A stretch of DNA of 64,000 nt from Imbricaverruca yamaguchii (lineage: Eukaryota; Arthropoda; Thecostraca; Neoverrucidae). The position numbers were made by a program, and so were the translations under genes. Under the pieces are notes generated by a model that was not told the DNA's origin, did not search any database, and saw only the letters and a list, made by a program, of their open reading frames with translations. The DNA is taken from positions 1,710,001-1,774,000 of the forward strand of contig JAOTOL010001615.1 in NCBI GenBank assembly GCA_034440575.1, read 5' to 3'. Position 1 is the first letter of the stretch. Each line of letters begins with the position of its first letter. Shown here piece by piece: positions 1 through 11,760 of the stretch.

Positions 1-1017
1 TGTATAAAGCTGGTTATGATGCAGGTTTTCTTACACTTCTTGGGCAGATTTTCCTTGGGCACGACGTTTGGGCAAGTTATGTAGATATATAGTCGGTTTG
101 CCTCAGTCTCGGTTAACGATTTGGGACCCCACGGTTAATATAATGAGATCAAATGCACACATCTGCGTACCCAACTGTTTCATAGCCATCTCATGCATGC
201 ATCCTACAATTAGTATCGTCACGTGCCCGACTTAGGTACAGGCCATATTCTAATAATTAAAACCATTGCAAGCTTCGATGAATCTGGTCGGCGTGCGGAT
301 GTCAGCTGGTGGCTGCCGAGGCGTGTACCCGGTCCTGCTCGGCTTTGCTCAGACGTGCACTGACTGATCCAGGTGTTCACTAAGCCACTCTTGCGTGCAT
401 TTGGATATTCAGGCGTGGACCTGAGCAATAATGTCCGAATAAAGGGTGAGACATTGCAGGCCCCCGCACAAAACTAGAAAGCTGGCGTTTATGGAGAACT
501 GTGCGAGATCCAACCGCACCACAATTGTCTCAAAGTGTATTTTTGCCATATTTGTTCTTGATTTCCAATAGTCTCCTCAGAGGAAAGGTAATTAATAGCA
601 AGTATTTGTGAAATATCCTTTGCTATTTCTATCTCCTATCTCCTATCTTAGGTGAATTATGAGTGATATCCACCATTGGTAAGAATTGCCCTCCCCCCCC
701 CCATTCACAACTAGGAATGTTTTTTCTCGCTGTTTTTCCACGTTTTCCTCTTGCTTAGATCTCGATTGTTTATACCATATTCATAGCATTTTCATCTGGC
801 ATGAAAAACTAACTGCATTGACCGCAAGCATGTGAAAAGTTGTTCACTTCTGTACATGTCATTGCAAGTAGATTAACGTAATATATAGCCTGAAGCCATG
901 GTCACCAAAGGCGTTTTTCTCATCGTTTGTCGGTTGTAGTTGCATCTATGTGCGAAATATTTGCATCTCAAAAACTTTTGGTGAAGCATATTACGGACCT
1001 ACACTGGAAACACCGAT
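1..1017. other. No gene recognised
   Basis: I see no coding exon, RNA gene or repeat family here. Short open frames carry no recognisable motif and no convincing splice context. It may be intergenic or part of a long 5' intron of HR3, which must have exons upstream of those visible. Confidence 0.4.
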
Positions 1018-1402
1018 GATCTGATGACCAATAGTTGACGGCCTGGCACCGATAGCCGACGGTCTGACACCGAGAGCCGATGGTCTGACCCCGGTAGCTG
1101 ATGGCCTGACACCGGTAGTCGATGGCTTGACACCGGTAGCCGACGGTGGACACCGGTAGCCGATGGTCTGACACCGAGAGCCGATGGCCTGACACCGGTA
1201 GCCGACGGTCTACACCGGTAGTCGATGGCCTGACGCCGATAATCGATGGCCTGACACCGATAGTAGATGGCCTGACACCGATAGTCGATGACCTGACGCC
1301 GGCAGCCGATGGCCCGACACTGATAACCAATGGCCTGACACCGGCAGCCGATGCCCTGACGCCGATGACCGATGGCCTGACACCGATGGCCGATGACTTG
1401 AC
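1018..1402. repeat. 21-bp minisatellite, about 18 copies
   Basis: Tandem units of about 21 bp built around cctgacaccgatag + cgatgg, with frequent a/g and c/t differences. The period is a multiple of three, so it keeps long open frames on both strands; these are not genes. Confidence 0.85.
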
Positions 1403-2440
1403 ATTAAAGACTACATCGCCTCAGTCTTTTTCTTAATTCGGAATAGCATTCGGGGCTGGCAAATTGACCCCTCCCTCGAAGGTTCTAGGATTAATGCAGC
1501 AGATGGCATACCCCATGGTATTATCTACTGAGCATTCTGATACTTGGTAATTGGTTCGTGATTAATGTCGTGATAATATTGTGTTCAGCACACTCCTTAT
1601 ATCGTGTCTTCTGATCTCGCTGTCGAAAGCCCTCAGCGCGAAATCCACTTATGACGTCTGTGAATCCTCACCATCTGAATCCGATGCGTCCTACTGACTC
1701 CTGCGAGAGTAGAATGTCTGCCTTTCTTCCCGCTGCGGAGCTTGGATGTTCACAGCGTGGTCTGTGATGTAAGCTTCACTGAAGAACGAAATAAAGTGTT
1801 CCAGGTTCATGGTTTATTATTTTATATCTATATATGTCTTACTTCCAACTGTCTCGAAAAACCGCCTGAGAATATGTTTTCCGAGTGCAAAAGCATGTAT
1901 TCTCCCAAGGTTTGAGCTATGATCAGTACCAGTGGATAGTGCAAAGGTACCAAAGGTTGCCCGGTTATACAATGACTCACGTTGCATAACCGTGACGTGT
2001 ATCCACTCTCCCCACCTTGGTCTTTCCACCCCTCCCACTGGATGCCACCTATCTTTGGTGACGACAAGGCCTGATGGTGCAAGCGGGCATCTGGGGGCCT
2101 ATCTTATGGGTGGATATCTCTCCAGATTCTAAGGAGTTCCAGTTTCAACACTGGTAAGGGCCAGAATTAAGGACGTTCGACCACTTTCCTGTCTACCTCA
2201 ACCCGTCAAAAGTTCCTCAGATTCCGGCCACTTCGTTAATATGCCTCGAACATCACATAATCTTTGAACCTTTTACATCAACGGGAGGGCCCATCACCCA
2301 CACCACCTTTCCCTTCCTGGCAAGGGCAGCTTCAGGCTGTAGTTGGGGAGCGACACACCTAATCACGTTCGGCTACTACCCCACTGAAGCTAAATAGCCT
2401 CTTGCGTAGGTCAGTTTGTGTGGTTATTCATAAAATATGT
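1403..2440. other. No gene recognised
   Basis: Unique-looking sequence between a minisatellite and an AT tract. No exon with paired splice sites and a family motif was seen on either strand. Confidence 0.35.
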
Positions 2441-2441
2441 T

Positions 2442-2445
<4 letters not shown>

Positions 2446-2495
<50 letters not shown>

Positions 2496-2535
2496 CATGT
2501 ATATATATTAACATGTATATATATATATATATTAA
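2446..2535. repeat. (AT)n microsatellite
   Basis: About 45 bp of pure AT dinucleotides, then AT interspersed with two copies of ttaacatgtatatatat. It abuts the 5' end of the CR1-like fragment and marks its truncated edge. Confidence 0.9.
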
Positions 2536-2543
2536 CCCCATAA

Positions 2544-3735
2544 ACGGTTAATGATACAGCTTCAGTCCCATGGTATTGCAGGTAGCATCTTAAAATGGAT
2601 AGAGTTGTGGCTTTCAGATAGACAGCAAAGAGTGATGCTAAATGGTACAAAGTCATCATGGCAAAATGTTCTTAGTGGAGTCCCCCAGGGGTCAGTACTA
2701 GGGCCATTACTGTTCATTATATTTGTAAATAACATTGAAAGTGGCCTAAGCAGTAAAGTTTTGAAATTTGCAGATGATTTGAAGGTCTTTAGGGCAATAA
2801 CAGGTCAGGATGAGCATATCTCGCTGCAAAAAGACTTAGACGAACTTGTGAAGTGGTCCGAAGAATGGCAAATGAAATTTAACTTTGATAAGTGCAAAAT
2901 CATGCATGTAGGTAAGCAGCATATGGAGGCTCCATACTTGATGGGTGGCCAAGTGCTATCAGTGACTCAACAGGAGAAGGATTTAGGTGTTATTCTAAAC
3001 ACAAAATTGGGGGCATCAGAACAGACCAAGGAAGCCAGGAAGAAGGCACTGAGAATGCTTGGGGCAATAAATAGGAATGTATCATACAGAAGTGAGGAAG
3101 TGATCAGGAAGCTTTACTGTGCATACGTCAGGCCACATTTGGAATACTGCATCCAAGCTTGGTCTCCTAGCTATGAAAAAGATTGTTGGCTTTTAGAGAG
3201 AGTACAAAAGAGGGCTACAAAAATGGCTAATGGCATAAGCAACCTGCCATATGAGGAAAGATTGAAGAAATTGAATATGTTTTCACTTAGATATAGAAGG
3301 CTGAGAGGAGATCTCATCGAGGTCTTTAAATTTGTCAATGCTCTGGAGAGGGGATACCTTGGGGAAATGTTTGAATTTAACAGAAATGATGCAATTAGAG
3401 GTCATAAATTCAAAATTAAAATTAACCACAGCAGAACAAGGTTAAGGCAAACTTTCTTCACCAACAGGGTAGTGGAACACTGGAACCAGCTGCCAGAAAA
3501 CATCGTCAGTAGCAGCACATTGAACATCTTTAAAAACAGCATAGACAATCATTATAAGAATAGAGGGCTTGCTTTTCAGTATTACAGGGAGGGCTGATTG
3601 GCAGATTTGGTGGGCAACTGGTTCAGTGTACAGAGTGCAACCAAGAAGGGCCCTTGTGGCTCAGAGTTGCACTAATCTTTTATGTCTTTTATGTCTTATG
3701 TCTTTATATGTATATATATTATGTTATGTTATGTA
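2544..3735 (+). mobile_element. CR1/Jockey-like non-LTR retrotransposon, 5'-truncated
   Basis: The open frame 2551-3597 (348 codons) is the C-terminal half of a non-LTR reverse transcriptase. It shows GVPQGSVLGPLLF (RT motif B region), the catalytic box FADDLKVF, then the thumb and C-terminal region (YVRPHLEYC, ERVQKRAT, YRRLRGDLIEVFK, NQLPENIV). The endonuclease and N-terminal RT motifs are missing; the AT tract lies at the break. The frame has no internal stop. After the TGA comes a short 3' UTR and a run of tatgtctt-like repeats, the kind of microsatellite tail CR1-clade elements end in. It is very similar to the copy at 28.4-29.8 kb over the shared part. Confidence 0.9.
2551..3597 (+). 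CDS. Partial reverse transcriptase ORF (CR1-like)
   Basis: C-terminal part of an RNA-directed DNA polymerase that would copy element RNA at a nicked target. The catalytic aspartate pair is intact (FADD). The first methionine is only the first ATG after the break, not a true start: the copy at 28.4 kb continues upstream in frame with KAFDKVPH. An inactive fragment, though its frame is undamaged, which suggests a recent insertion. Confidence 0.85.
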   Translation: MIQLQSHGIAGSILKWIELWLSDRQQRVMLNGTKSSWQNVLSGVPQGSVLGPLLFIIFVNNIESGLSSKVLKFADDLKVFRAITGQDEHISLQKDLDELVKWSEEWQMKFNFDKCKIMHVGKQHMEAPYLMGGQVLSVTQQEKDLGVILNTKLGASEQTKEARKKALRMLGAINRNVSYRSEEVIRKLYCAYVRPHLEYCIQAWSPSYEKDCWLLERVQKRATKMANGISNLPYEERLKKLNMFSLRYRRLRGDLIEVFKFVNALERGYLGEMFEFNRNDAIRGHKFKIKINHSRTRLRQTFFTNRVVEHWNQLPENIVSSSTLNIFKNSIDNHYKNRGLAFQYYREG

Positions 3736-3739
3736 TATA

Positions 3740-5850
3740 CAAATATAAATATACATATATACTGCCCTTCGAGAATGAAGGGGTAGAGAGCCAAGGAGTT
3801 CCGAAAAGTGCAGGGCCCTCTGTAGGTCCTCTTCGTCTCCCACCCCCATGGACCAAATCCTGGCTGCACCACTGTTCCATCACCTCAGGACGGTATTACA
3901 GCGATAATTACCACATCCTGCGGCCTGAGTTTCGTCTGATGTTTCCACCCATGGGTGTTGATTTCTGGAAAATTTGGGGAGCAATGCCGACATTGAAGGG
4001 CACCTCCCCTCAATGGTATGTAAAACAACGCCCTGGTTTCCACCCCATACGCCACTGCGTCTGTGCGTGACTACCCATCGTTTCGTCGGCGCCCGGCAGC
4101 GACCAGCGAGCGCCCATGGCGTCACCGCCTGCCTTCCCCAGTGACCCATTCATCTGCGACACCCGTGCTGCCATCGGGCGGCCGGCGGCGACACTACTGC
4201 GAGGAAGCCGGTCTCTGTATCACTGGGTCGACAAACGGGACTGTGCGCCGACGGCGGCGCCGCAGCGCTGGCCCGCAGCCAACTGGGCTGCGCGTGCACA
4301 CTTCCGGGTTGGGTTTCGAAGCGTCGCGCGGCGCCTGTCGTAGCTCAGTGAGGTGCTGGCGGACCGATGCTGCGCCGCACTGCCGCAGGTGATCGGATAT
4401 GACTGAGGTTGCAGACTTCAGACGTATCGTGAAGATAGTCAATGATGTTGATTTGGACTGTACTTGCGCCGCAAAAAAAACGATCAGTTGAATGGCGCCC
4501 CGCCAGACTCCAATAAGAGGCAAGGGTCGGTTTAGTTGTGTATTGCGGACGTGTCCTTTGAATAATAAAAAAAAACTACAGAAAGTTTTGGCGTAGACGT
4601 CTATTGTGCGGGAGTGGCTGTGGTAGGATAATGACGAATGGGTTGGGCTCGCGTCTGTAGTCAAGACTATTTTCACAAGAGTTCATTTTGACCATATGGT
4701 CAAAATGAAGCTTACTGGGTGCCTTTTTGCGTTTAGCGTCTTTGTAGGAGGCCATATAAAACCTATTCGGCGAATTGAACAAAAGCATATTGTTATGATT
4801 CAAAGTTGTTACACAGTGTCTCTAGAGGGGTGCCTTTGCACAAAAATTATTTTCTTGAGTATGGGCGGTGGAGGAAGGATGGGGCGAGTTAGAGCATATT
4901 GCTGAGGCGCCTTTCGCAAAAAAAAAAATATTTGCGCTGGGGGAGGGTAGGGCGGTGCTCGAACGGTCCCGGAAAAGCGCGTTTGCTGGTCAGGGGCGTC
5001 ACATTTCCACGGGGGCACATTAGGGTGTCCCAAAACATTTGTTCGGATTTTTAGGGGCTTAAGGTGTCCCTATTCTACTTCACCAGAAAGTGGTACTGGT
5101 GCGAATTTGAATGAATCTGAGTATATTTAGAGGTCGAGCCGAAATGCATTGTTTGGCATTCTGGTGATAACAAACAAATGTATGTGTAGCCAGTGGATAA
5201 ATTGCATATGTACCTAGATCTTTTCGAAGAAAACTGGCATTCATTGAATCTATCATATTTATGATATTGCATAGAACAATGGTAAATATAAAATATAAAT
5301 CCTTTTTACGCTGAAGAATTTCCAGTTAAATAGCGGAGTCCCTGACGGTCAAGCGTATGACTCAAAACTGAGGTAAACGTCCTAGCATCCTCGCGGAATC
5401 TACGAGGAACTCATGCGACTCGGCTGCTTATTCTTGACCCGAGACATGCGCAACGGGAAGAACGTGATGGCCCCAGGTTCCACCCACCGGGTGCACTTCA
5501 TCAAACAAGGTGGATGCAGAAAGTCATCTACTATTTCTATCTCTAGTAATGTCAGAACAATTGTCATAAAGTGTGGATCTCCACTCAAGTTTCACAATTT
5601 CAGGACATTGTACCTGGGGGTGACGTTTGATGAAACCTGATGAGTCTCAGACCGCGTCTGTCCTCGTGGAATCTGCTGGACAGAAGCTACGTCACGAAAT
5701 TACAATTATGGTTGAACAACCTTGAAACGTTCTCTACATTTTAATAGTATGTTGTTGCAGTATGTCCATTTAGTGCAATAAGTTCTCCTAGTTCCTTTAT
5801 TAGCGTGAACTAGTTTTAATGCGAATGAATTGTTGCTTGGCTGCTCTACT
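3740..5850. other. No gene recognised; contains one palindrome
   Basis: Unique-looking sequence. The GC-rich stretch 4,060-4,400 has overlapping open frames on both strands but no family motif. The only structure worth listing is the palindrome at 4,682. Confidence 0.35.
4682..4709. repeat. Perfect 28-bp palindrome
   Basis: The arm ttcattttgaccat is followed directly by its exact reverse complement, with no spacer. Such a perfect palindrome could be a binding site for a dimeric protein or a relic of a terminal inverted repeat junction; nothing adjacent decides which. Confidence 0.9.
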
Positions 5851-5853
5851 CTT

Positions 5854-6016
5854 GGGCGTCGGTAGCTCAGTGGATAAGCTGAATGTCTGGTATACTACAG
5901 GTACAGGGTTCGATTCGCCGTGGTACTCGCCCTTCATGTCAGGGTAAGAGGCAGGTGACGTCATATGGCCTTAGCTGCTGAGTGCGTCGTAAGACTATAT
6001 GCACTAACAATAAAAC
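5854..6016 (+). mobile_element. tRNA-derived SINE, family 3
   Basis: The head has a Pol III box A (gtagctcagtggataag) and box B (ggttcgattcg) at tRNA-like spacing. The body ends with gtgcgtcgtaagac and an A-rich aataaaac tail. The head does not fold into a full cloverleaf, so it is a SINE rather than a tRNA gene. Flanking tactcttg occurs on both sides and fits a short target-site duplication. The 3' part resembles the tails of the other SINEs in the window. Confidence 0.65.
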
Positions 6017-7398
6017 TTTACTCTTGTCAGCGAGCTACTCCGCTTGCAGAGGTGTAACCAAAAGGTGGGTTGTACCACCCACCCCATCATCGACCATTAG
6101 CAGTGATGAACATTTGTATATGAATAACAATATATGTATATATATATATATGTTCTGCTACAAAAACTGATACGTGATGACAAATGAACTACGACGCGAC
6201 ATGCACATGACACTACTTCTGCAAAAGTCCACATTTTTACTTCTGCTCGCCACGACGTTTACTACGAAAGCGCCTTGACATCATTTCTCCGTCGCAAAAC
6301 TTCAACTGTTGAAACTTCCATATGGCATTGGTTCTACTTCAAGATATTCCTATTTTCATTATCTCGAGTCGTGTAATAGTCGTAATCGTAGCCACTGTGA
6401 AGCATGCGGCCGCGTAATAGTCGTGATTGTGGCCACGTAGTCATGGCCCAGATATGAATTATATCATATTGCAATGCAAGCAATGCCACGTAAATGCTTT
6501 TAAGTAGAAATAGCATCGCGTAGACATTATTCCAGTATATGCTGTACGGTACTGAAGTATTCCCGTGTGGCAGTTCTTCCAGTAAACATCATGCGACATC
6601 GATATGCAGTTTTTATTAGAATATGAGGTAAGAATTCGTCCCGGACGCAACTTTTGGCAGTCGAAGCCTTGTCATAAAGAAGCAACGACGGATATAACTG
6701 TTTGCTGTGGAATTCGCCTGTGAGCGTGTCTGTAGCTGAAATGATGGCGCGTGCAAATGTTTGCAGAAAGCGTGCTGTCATGTGGAAGTAGTCGCATTAC
6801 AGAAATAGAAGCAATATAAGCCATATAGTAGCAGTTTTTTGTAGTAGCCTTACAGATCGTGCGAGGAGCCATTGCTTGTGCCGAATGTTAGTTTGCTGGC
6901 TTCGGACAAAAACAAGTAATGCTCAGCGACAGTTCAACGTGCATTGAACGTTCTCTGCAAAAATGTTTGGGCGTCTTGTTGTCAAAAGTTCACTAACTGC
7001 ACGGAATGCAGTGAAGTTTCATGTGATCCATATAGTTTGCATATAGTTTACAAGGCACCAAAAACTCGTAAAGAATGTATTCATGTTTTGCGTTCTCCGT
7101 TCGTTTTTATTTGTGTTGACTTCCATATTCACCATTACACCACGCAATATAGGAAGTTGTCTCATTGTTATCGATTCATTTTACCTCGATCAGTATCACC
7201 TGATATTGTTGTACACGAGTTTACAGTAGCTCAATCCCGCTGGACTCCCGCCTAGATCAACGCAGGAAATCCAGATTATCACCATCACCATCTGGTCACA
7301 GCAAAATCGGATGACGTCCAGCGAACGGATCCATTGCCTATATACTGAGTACCTAGTGCCCTGCGCCGGCTGTGTAGTATAGCGTATCGACGCAACCA
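6017..7398. other. No gene recognised
   Basis: Moderately AT-rich unique sequence with short open frames only. No exon or repeat family identified. Confidence 0.35.
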
Positions 7399-7976
7399 AT
7401 GCCAGGCGCCACACAGCGGCTAACTGGAGCTTGCGATACCAGGCGCCACACAGCGGCTGACTGTGGAACGTGCGATACCAGGCGCCACACAGCGGCTGGC
7501 TGTGGAACGTGCGATACCAGGCGTCACACAGTGGCTGGCTGTGGAACGTGTGATACCAGGCGCCACACAGCGGCTGGCTGTGGAACGTGCTATACCAGGC
7601 GCCTCACAGCGGCTGATTGTGGAACGTGCGATGCCAGGCGCCACACAGCGGCTAACTGGAGCTTGCGATACCAGGCGCCACACAGCGGCTGGCTGTGGAA
7701 CGTGCTATACCAGGCGCCTCACAGCGGCTGATTGTGGAACGTGCGATACCAGGCGCCACACAGCGGCTGGCTGTGGAACGTGCGATACCAGGCGTCACAC
7801 AGTGGCTGGCTGTGGAACGTGTGATACCAGGCGCCACACAGCGGCTGGCTGTGGAACGTGCTATACCAGGCGCCTCACAGCGGCTGATTGTGGAACGTGC
7901 TATACCAGGCGCCACACAGCGGCTGATTGTGGAACGTGCGATGCCAGGCGCCACACAGCGGCTGACTGTGGCATTG
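7399..7976. repeat. 39-bp minisatellite, about 15 copies
   Basis: Units contain taccaggcgccacacagc followed by ggctggctgtggaacgtg, with recurrent variants (cctcacagc, cagtggctgg). The variants form higher-order blocks: a run of five or six units is repeated. The period of 13 codons keeps both strands open, giving false ORFs. Confidence 0.9.
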
Positions 7977-8701
7977 TGCGTGGGACGGCAGCCCGCAGAT
8001 TGCTCTTACAGCACACTTCCAGCACAGCGTTCACAAAAGTTTGCCACTATTGACCACTAGGCGACTCCTCCAAGATCACAAAACAATCGGTGGGCAAGGC
8101 AATGTACCTGGTATTCATCATAGCCCGCAGAACATACAGCACGATTGGCGATTTGCATTATTATTATTATTATTATTCGCTTCTCGTTATTATTTTGTTC
8201 TCTTGTTATGTTTGATGTCATTTTATCATGGTGCTTCATTTTATTCTTCAGTATTTATTTTCACTCGCTGACTAAGCATGTCACATGAGCAAAGCAAGCT
8301 GAACCGCAAGCTGAACCAGCAAGGTAAAGGTAAGCATCTCTGACAAGTGTATGCTATTAATGGCAATGCAATTTGATGCTCACTGTATGATTGCGGAGTC
8401 GCACGGCCAATTGTTGTCGTTTTGTTCATATAACTGTGTTGGTGGAATCCTCAGATATGTGCTTACCTTGGCCGCATTTGAAGTAGTCGGACACCGTCGT
8501 GAGCAATACAGCGCTGGAAATATCCCGGAGACTCCGGCGAGATAAACGCCCTTGCGTCAGGTCAGAATCAGATAGTTGGTGCTGCGACACGTGTCTACTG
8601 TGACACCTGTCCATGCGACACGTATCTAGTCAGAGTCACACACGTGATCGATTTTTCTGGCAGACAGTAGTGTCGAGCACCGCATTGCTCACGAGCGGCA
8701 G
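7977..8701. other. No gene recognised
   Basis: Linker between two minisatellites; contains a short (tta)n run near 8,158. Nothing else identified. Confidence 0.35.
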
Positions 8702-9150
8702 ACAGGCACCGGTGGTGCGGGGCACGCCAACGCCGGACACGTGTTGACGGGCACCGATAGTGCGGGGCACGCCAACACCCAACACGTGTTGACGGGCACC
8801 GATAGTGCGGGGCACGCCAACGCCGGACACGTGTTGACGGGCACCGATAGTGCGGGGCACGCCAACGCCGGACACGTGTTGACGGGCACCGATAGTGCGG
8901 GGCACGCCAACGCCGGACACGTGTTGACGGGCACCGATAGTGCGGGGCCCCCCACCCCACACTACGGGCACCGATAGTGCGGGGCACGCCAACGCCGGAC
9001 ACGTGTTGACGGGCACCGATAGTGCGGGGCACGCCAACACCGCATTGAGGGCACGTGTTGACGGGCACCGATAGTGCGGGGCACGCCAACGCCGGACACG
9101 TGTTGACGGGCACCGATAGTGCGGGGCACGCCAACGCCGGACACGTGTTC
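8702..9150. repeat. 45-bp minisatellite, about 10 copies
   Basis: Units combine gacgggcaccgatagtgcgg with ggcacgccaacgccggacac and gtgtt. Two units have internal deletions or replacements (near 8,950 and 9,040). The period is divisible by three, so the open frames on both strands are shadows. Confidence 0.9.
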
Positions 9151-9309
9151 CGTCAATTTCCCTTGCCACCCATGTCGTCATCGGACCAGCTGTGGACACA
9201 ATAGCCCGCTGGGCGCTCGCGGGTGAACTATGGGTAAAGTTAGCGCGTCACTGCCCTTTCCCAAATACTTTCCGCATTCCTTGCGCGACTGTGCGACGCT
9301 GGTCGGACG

Positions 9310-9776
9310 GTCCGGCCGTACCGACGCTGGTTGGAGCGGGCCCTACAAAGCAGCCGTGCGGCTGTGTTGCCGTTAGTCCGGCTGTGCCGACGCTGGTTGG
9401 AGCGGGCCCTACAAAGCAGCCGTGTGGCTGTGTTGCCGCTAGTCCGGTCGTACCGACGCTGGTTGGAGCGGGCCCTACAAAGCAGTCGTGCGGCTGTGTT
9501 GCCGTTAGTCCGGCCGTACCGACGCTGGTTGGAGCGGGCCCTACAAAGCAGCCGTGCGGCTGTCTTGCCGTTAGTCCGGCTGTACCGACGCTGGTTGGAG
9601 CGGGTCCTACAAAGCAGCCGTGCGGCTGTGTTGCCGTTAGTCCGGCTGTACCGACGCTGGTTGGAGCGGGCCCTACAAAGCAGCCGTGCGGCTGTGTTGC
9701 CGTTAGTCCGGCTGTACCGACGCTGGTTGGAGCGGGCCCTATAAAGCAGCCGTGTGGCTGTCTTGCCGTTAGTCCA
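9310..9776. repeat. 66-bp minisatellite, 7 copies
   Basis: Units start with taccgacgctggttggagcg and include ctacaaagcagccgtg and gttgccgttagtccgg. Copies are very alike, suggesting recent expansion. The 22-codon period leaves long open frames on both strands; no family motif. Confidence 0.9.
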
Positions 9777-10140
9777 GCTTTTTGGTCTTTTGCGTCGTGT
9801 CTGTCCGTTCACTGGAGGGAAGATAAGTGATCCTGCAGACACTCAAGTACTCAATACGTCGGACTGTTCAAAGCTTAGGGGGAAGGCCACATAGTAGGTG
9901 TGGGAAATGTTCGAGTTTGAGTGCAGCGCGGCCCCCACTTCAACTAGAAAGCATTGCCAGTTGTTATCGGATCAGCTCTTGGTTCACCCTGGAACCAGTT
10001 ATCGGACCAGTCGTGTCCAGCTGGTTGACCAGTCGAGCAGCTCCATGTGAAGTATTTGGCCTACAGCAACACCGACAGGTATAGTAGCCCGCCGCCCGCC
10101 GTCCGCCGCCTGTCGCCTGTCGCCTGTCGCCTGTCGCCTG
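9777..10140. other. No gene recognised
   Basis: Linker sequence with (ctgtcgc)n-like short repeats at its right end. No exon seen. Confidence 0.3.
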
Positions 10141-10156
10141 TCACCGTCATCGTCAC

Positions 10157-10236
<80 letters not shown>
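10141..10236. repeat. (CGTCAT)n hexamer microsatellite
   Basis: About 15 copies of cgtcat in a row, followed by a CpG-rich stretch to about 10,640 in which I recognise no exon. Confidence 0.9.
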
Positions 10237-10639
10237 CCACATCGTCGTCGTCACAGTCGGCGTCGTCCGTCAGTGTCGACGGCCTCACTGCGCATCACCA
10301 GGCGGCGTGCTGGCCCCCTGGCGGGCCCGCTCGGAAGCTGGCGACAGCCGTGCAACGTTGCAGCGGCCGGCCGGGGTCAGTGACCGCACAGAGGCCGTGT
10401 GCCCGGCAGCGGCCTGTCGCCCCTGTGCATTGATCGCGCCTTGTAAACTAACGCGCGCCGCATGTCAGTTCGCCGTATTTGTGTCCGTGTGTTGACGGCG
10501 AGGACGAAACACGCTCTTCGGCGTTGGTGGACGGATCCGACGCTCGTGTCGAGAAAACTCGGCGCGCTCGGTCCCCGCGAGCACTCGCCGGGGGTCGGAT
10601 GGTTCGTGCTATAGCGCAGGGTGTACGACGCAGATCGAA

Positions 10640-11632
10640 GTTACCAACGTTGTTTTCCATTGGAACTCAGCACGGGAAATGCTGCTGGCTCGAGAACGAT
10701 GCGTATCATCCGCTGTGTCTGTTTTAATAACACCTGCCGATATGTCACTGTTCTGGACACGCAAACTTGACTGGTGGTCCTCGCAATGCACATGCAGTTT
10801 TTTGTATGACTCATCCGCGCCTATAATACAACTTTGACTAAAGAAATAGGAAGAATGTTACTCAAGGTATTCCGACACGGAAAGATATTGTTTTGGCACA
10901 TCAGGTGTTTCGATGCAACTCATGTACATAACCACGCTCACACTCACAGACGCCATGTGTATGTATACAGCGTTGGATGATGTCAAATGAATCATGGAGC
11001 AGACTTTGATATATGTGCATCTAAAAAGAAACGTGTTTTTAAAAAATCACTGGTGTAATCCAGGCTATGGCAGAAACCAGTACACAAAGAAATTAGCAAT
11101 TAATGAAAACGAATCGGTGTGGCAGAACTGAATTTTTTGAGGATGGCGATCGACAATCAAGGAACAATTCAAAACAGGAACAATGACGATCGATATCAAG
11201 AATCAGCGGCTGGCTCGATCAATTTCAAGAATCAGCGGCGTGCTTGATCAATAACAAGATTCAGCGGTCGACTTGATCAATAACAAGAATCAGCAGTGGG
11301 CCTGTAAGGACCGTCCGATCACTGAGCGTCAAAGCAGAGCAGAGAGAGAGAAGTACAGAAAGGTGTCGCCACCACACTTCAGACTTCGAAACGGGGAAGG
11401 GAGTTATACCAGCAGTGCGATAATTGCATTTTCGGAGTACTATTCAAATAATATAGTGAAAAGGAGAAAAAGAAAGAAGGACGACAGAAAATAACTATGA
11501 AGTACAGCGAGACCGAATAAAACAATGAAGCAGGAAGGAGTCCTATCGGAGGTATACGAAGTCATGTTTTGCAGGTTGTAGCAGGGGAGTTCCTTTCAGT
11601 ACTACTGGTTTTCATTGCAGGGAATATTTGTA

Positions 11633-11635
<3 letters not shown>
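10640..11635. other. No gene recognised; short imperfect repeat
   Basis: Between 11,160 and 11,300 the phrase 'caagaatcagcgg' recurs four times with 30-40 bp spacing (cgatcaat or cttgatcaataa between copies). Otherwise unique sequence without a recognisable exon. Confidence 0.4.
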
Positions 11636-11637
<2 letters not shown>

Positions 11638-11706
<69 letters not shown>

Positions 11707-11760
11707 GTATATATATGTATGTATATATATTTATATGTATATGTATGTATATATATCATG
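11638..11760. repeat. (AT)n / (ATGT)n microsatellite
   Basis: About 60 bp of AT dinucleotides, then interrupted tatgtatata units. Confidence 0.9.

Noticed and set aside
7399..9830. Several 100-212 codon ORFs on both strands
   Set aside because: All are translations of 39-, 45- and 66-bp tandem units whose period is a multiple of three, so the absence of stops is automatic.
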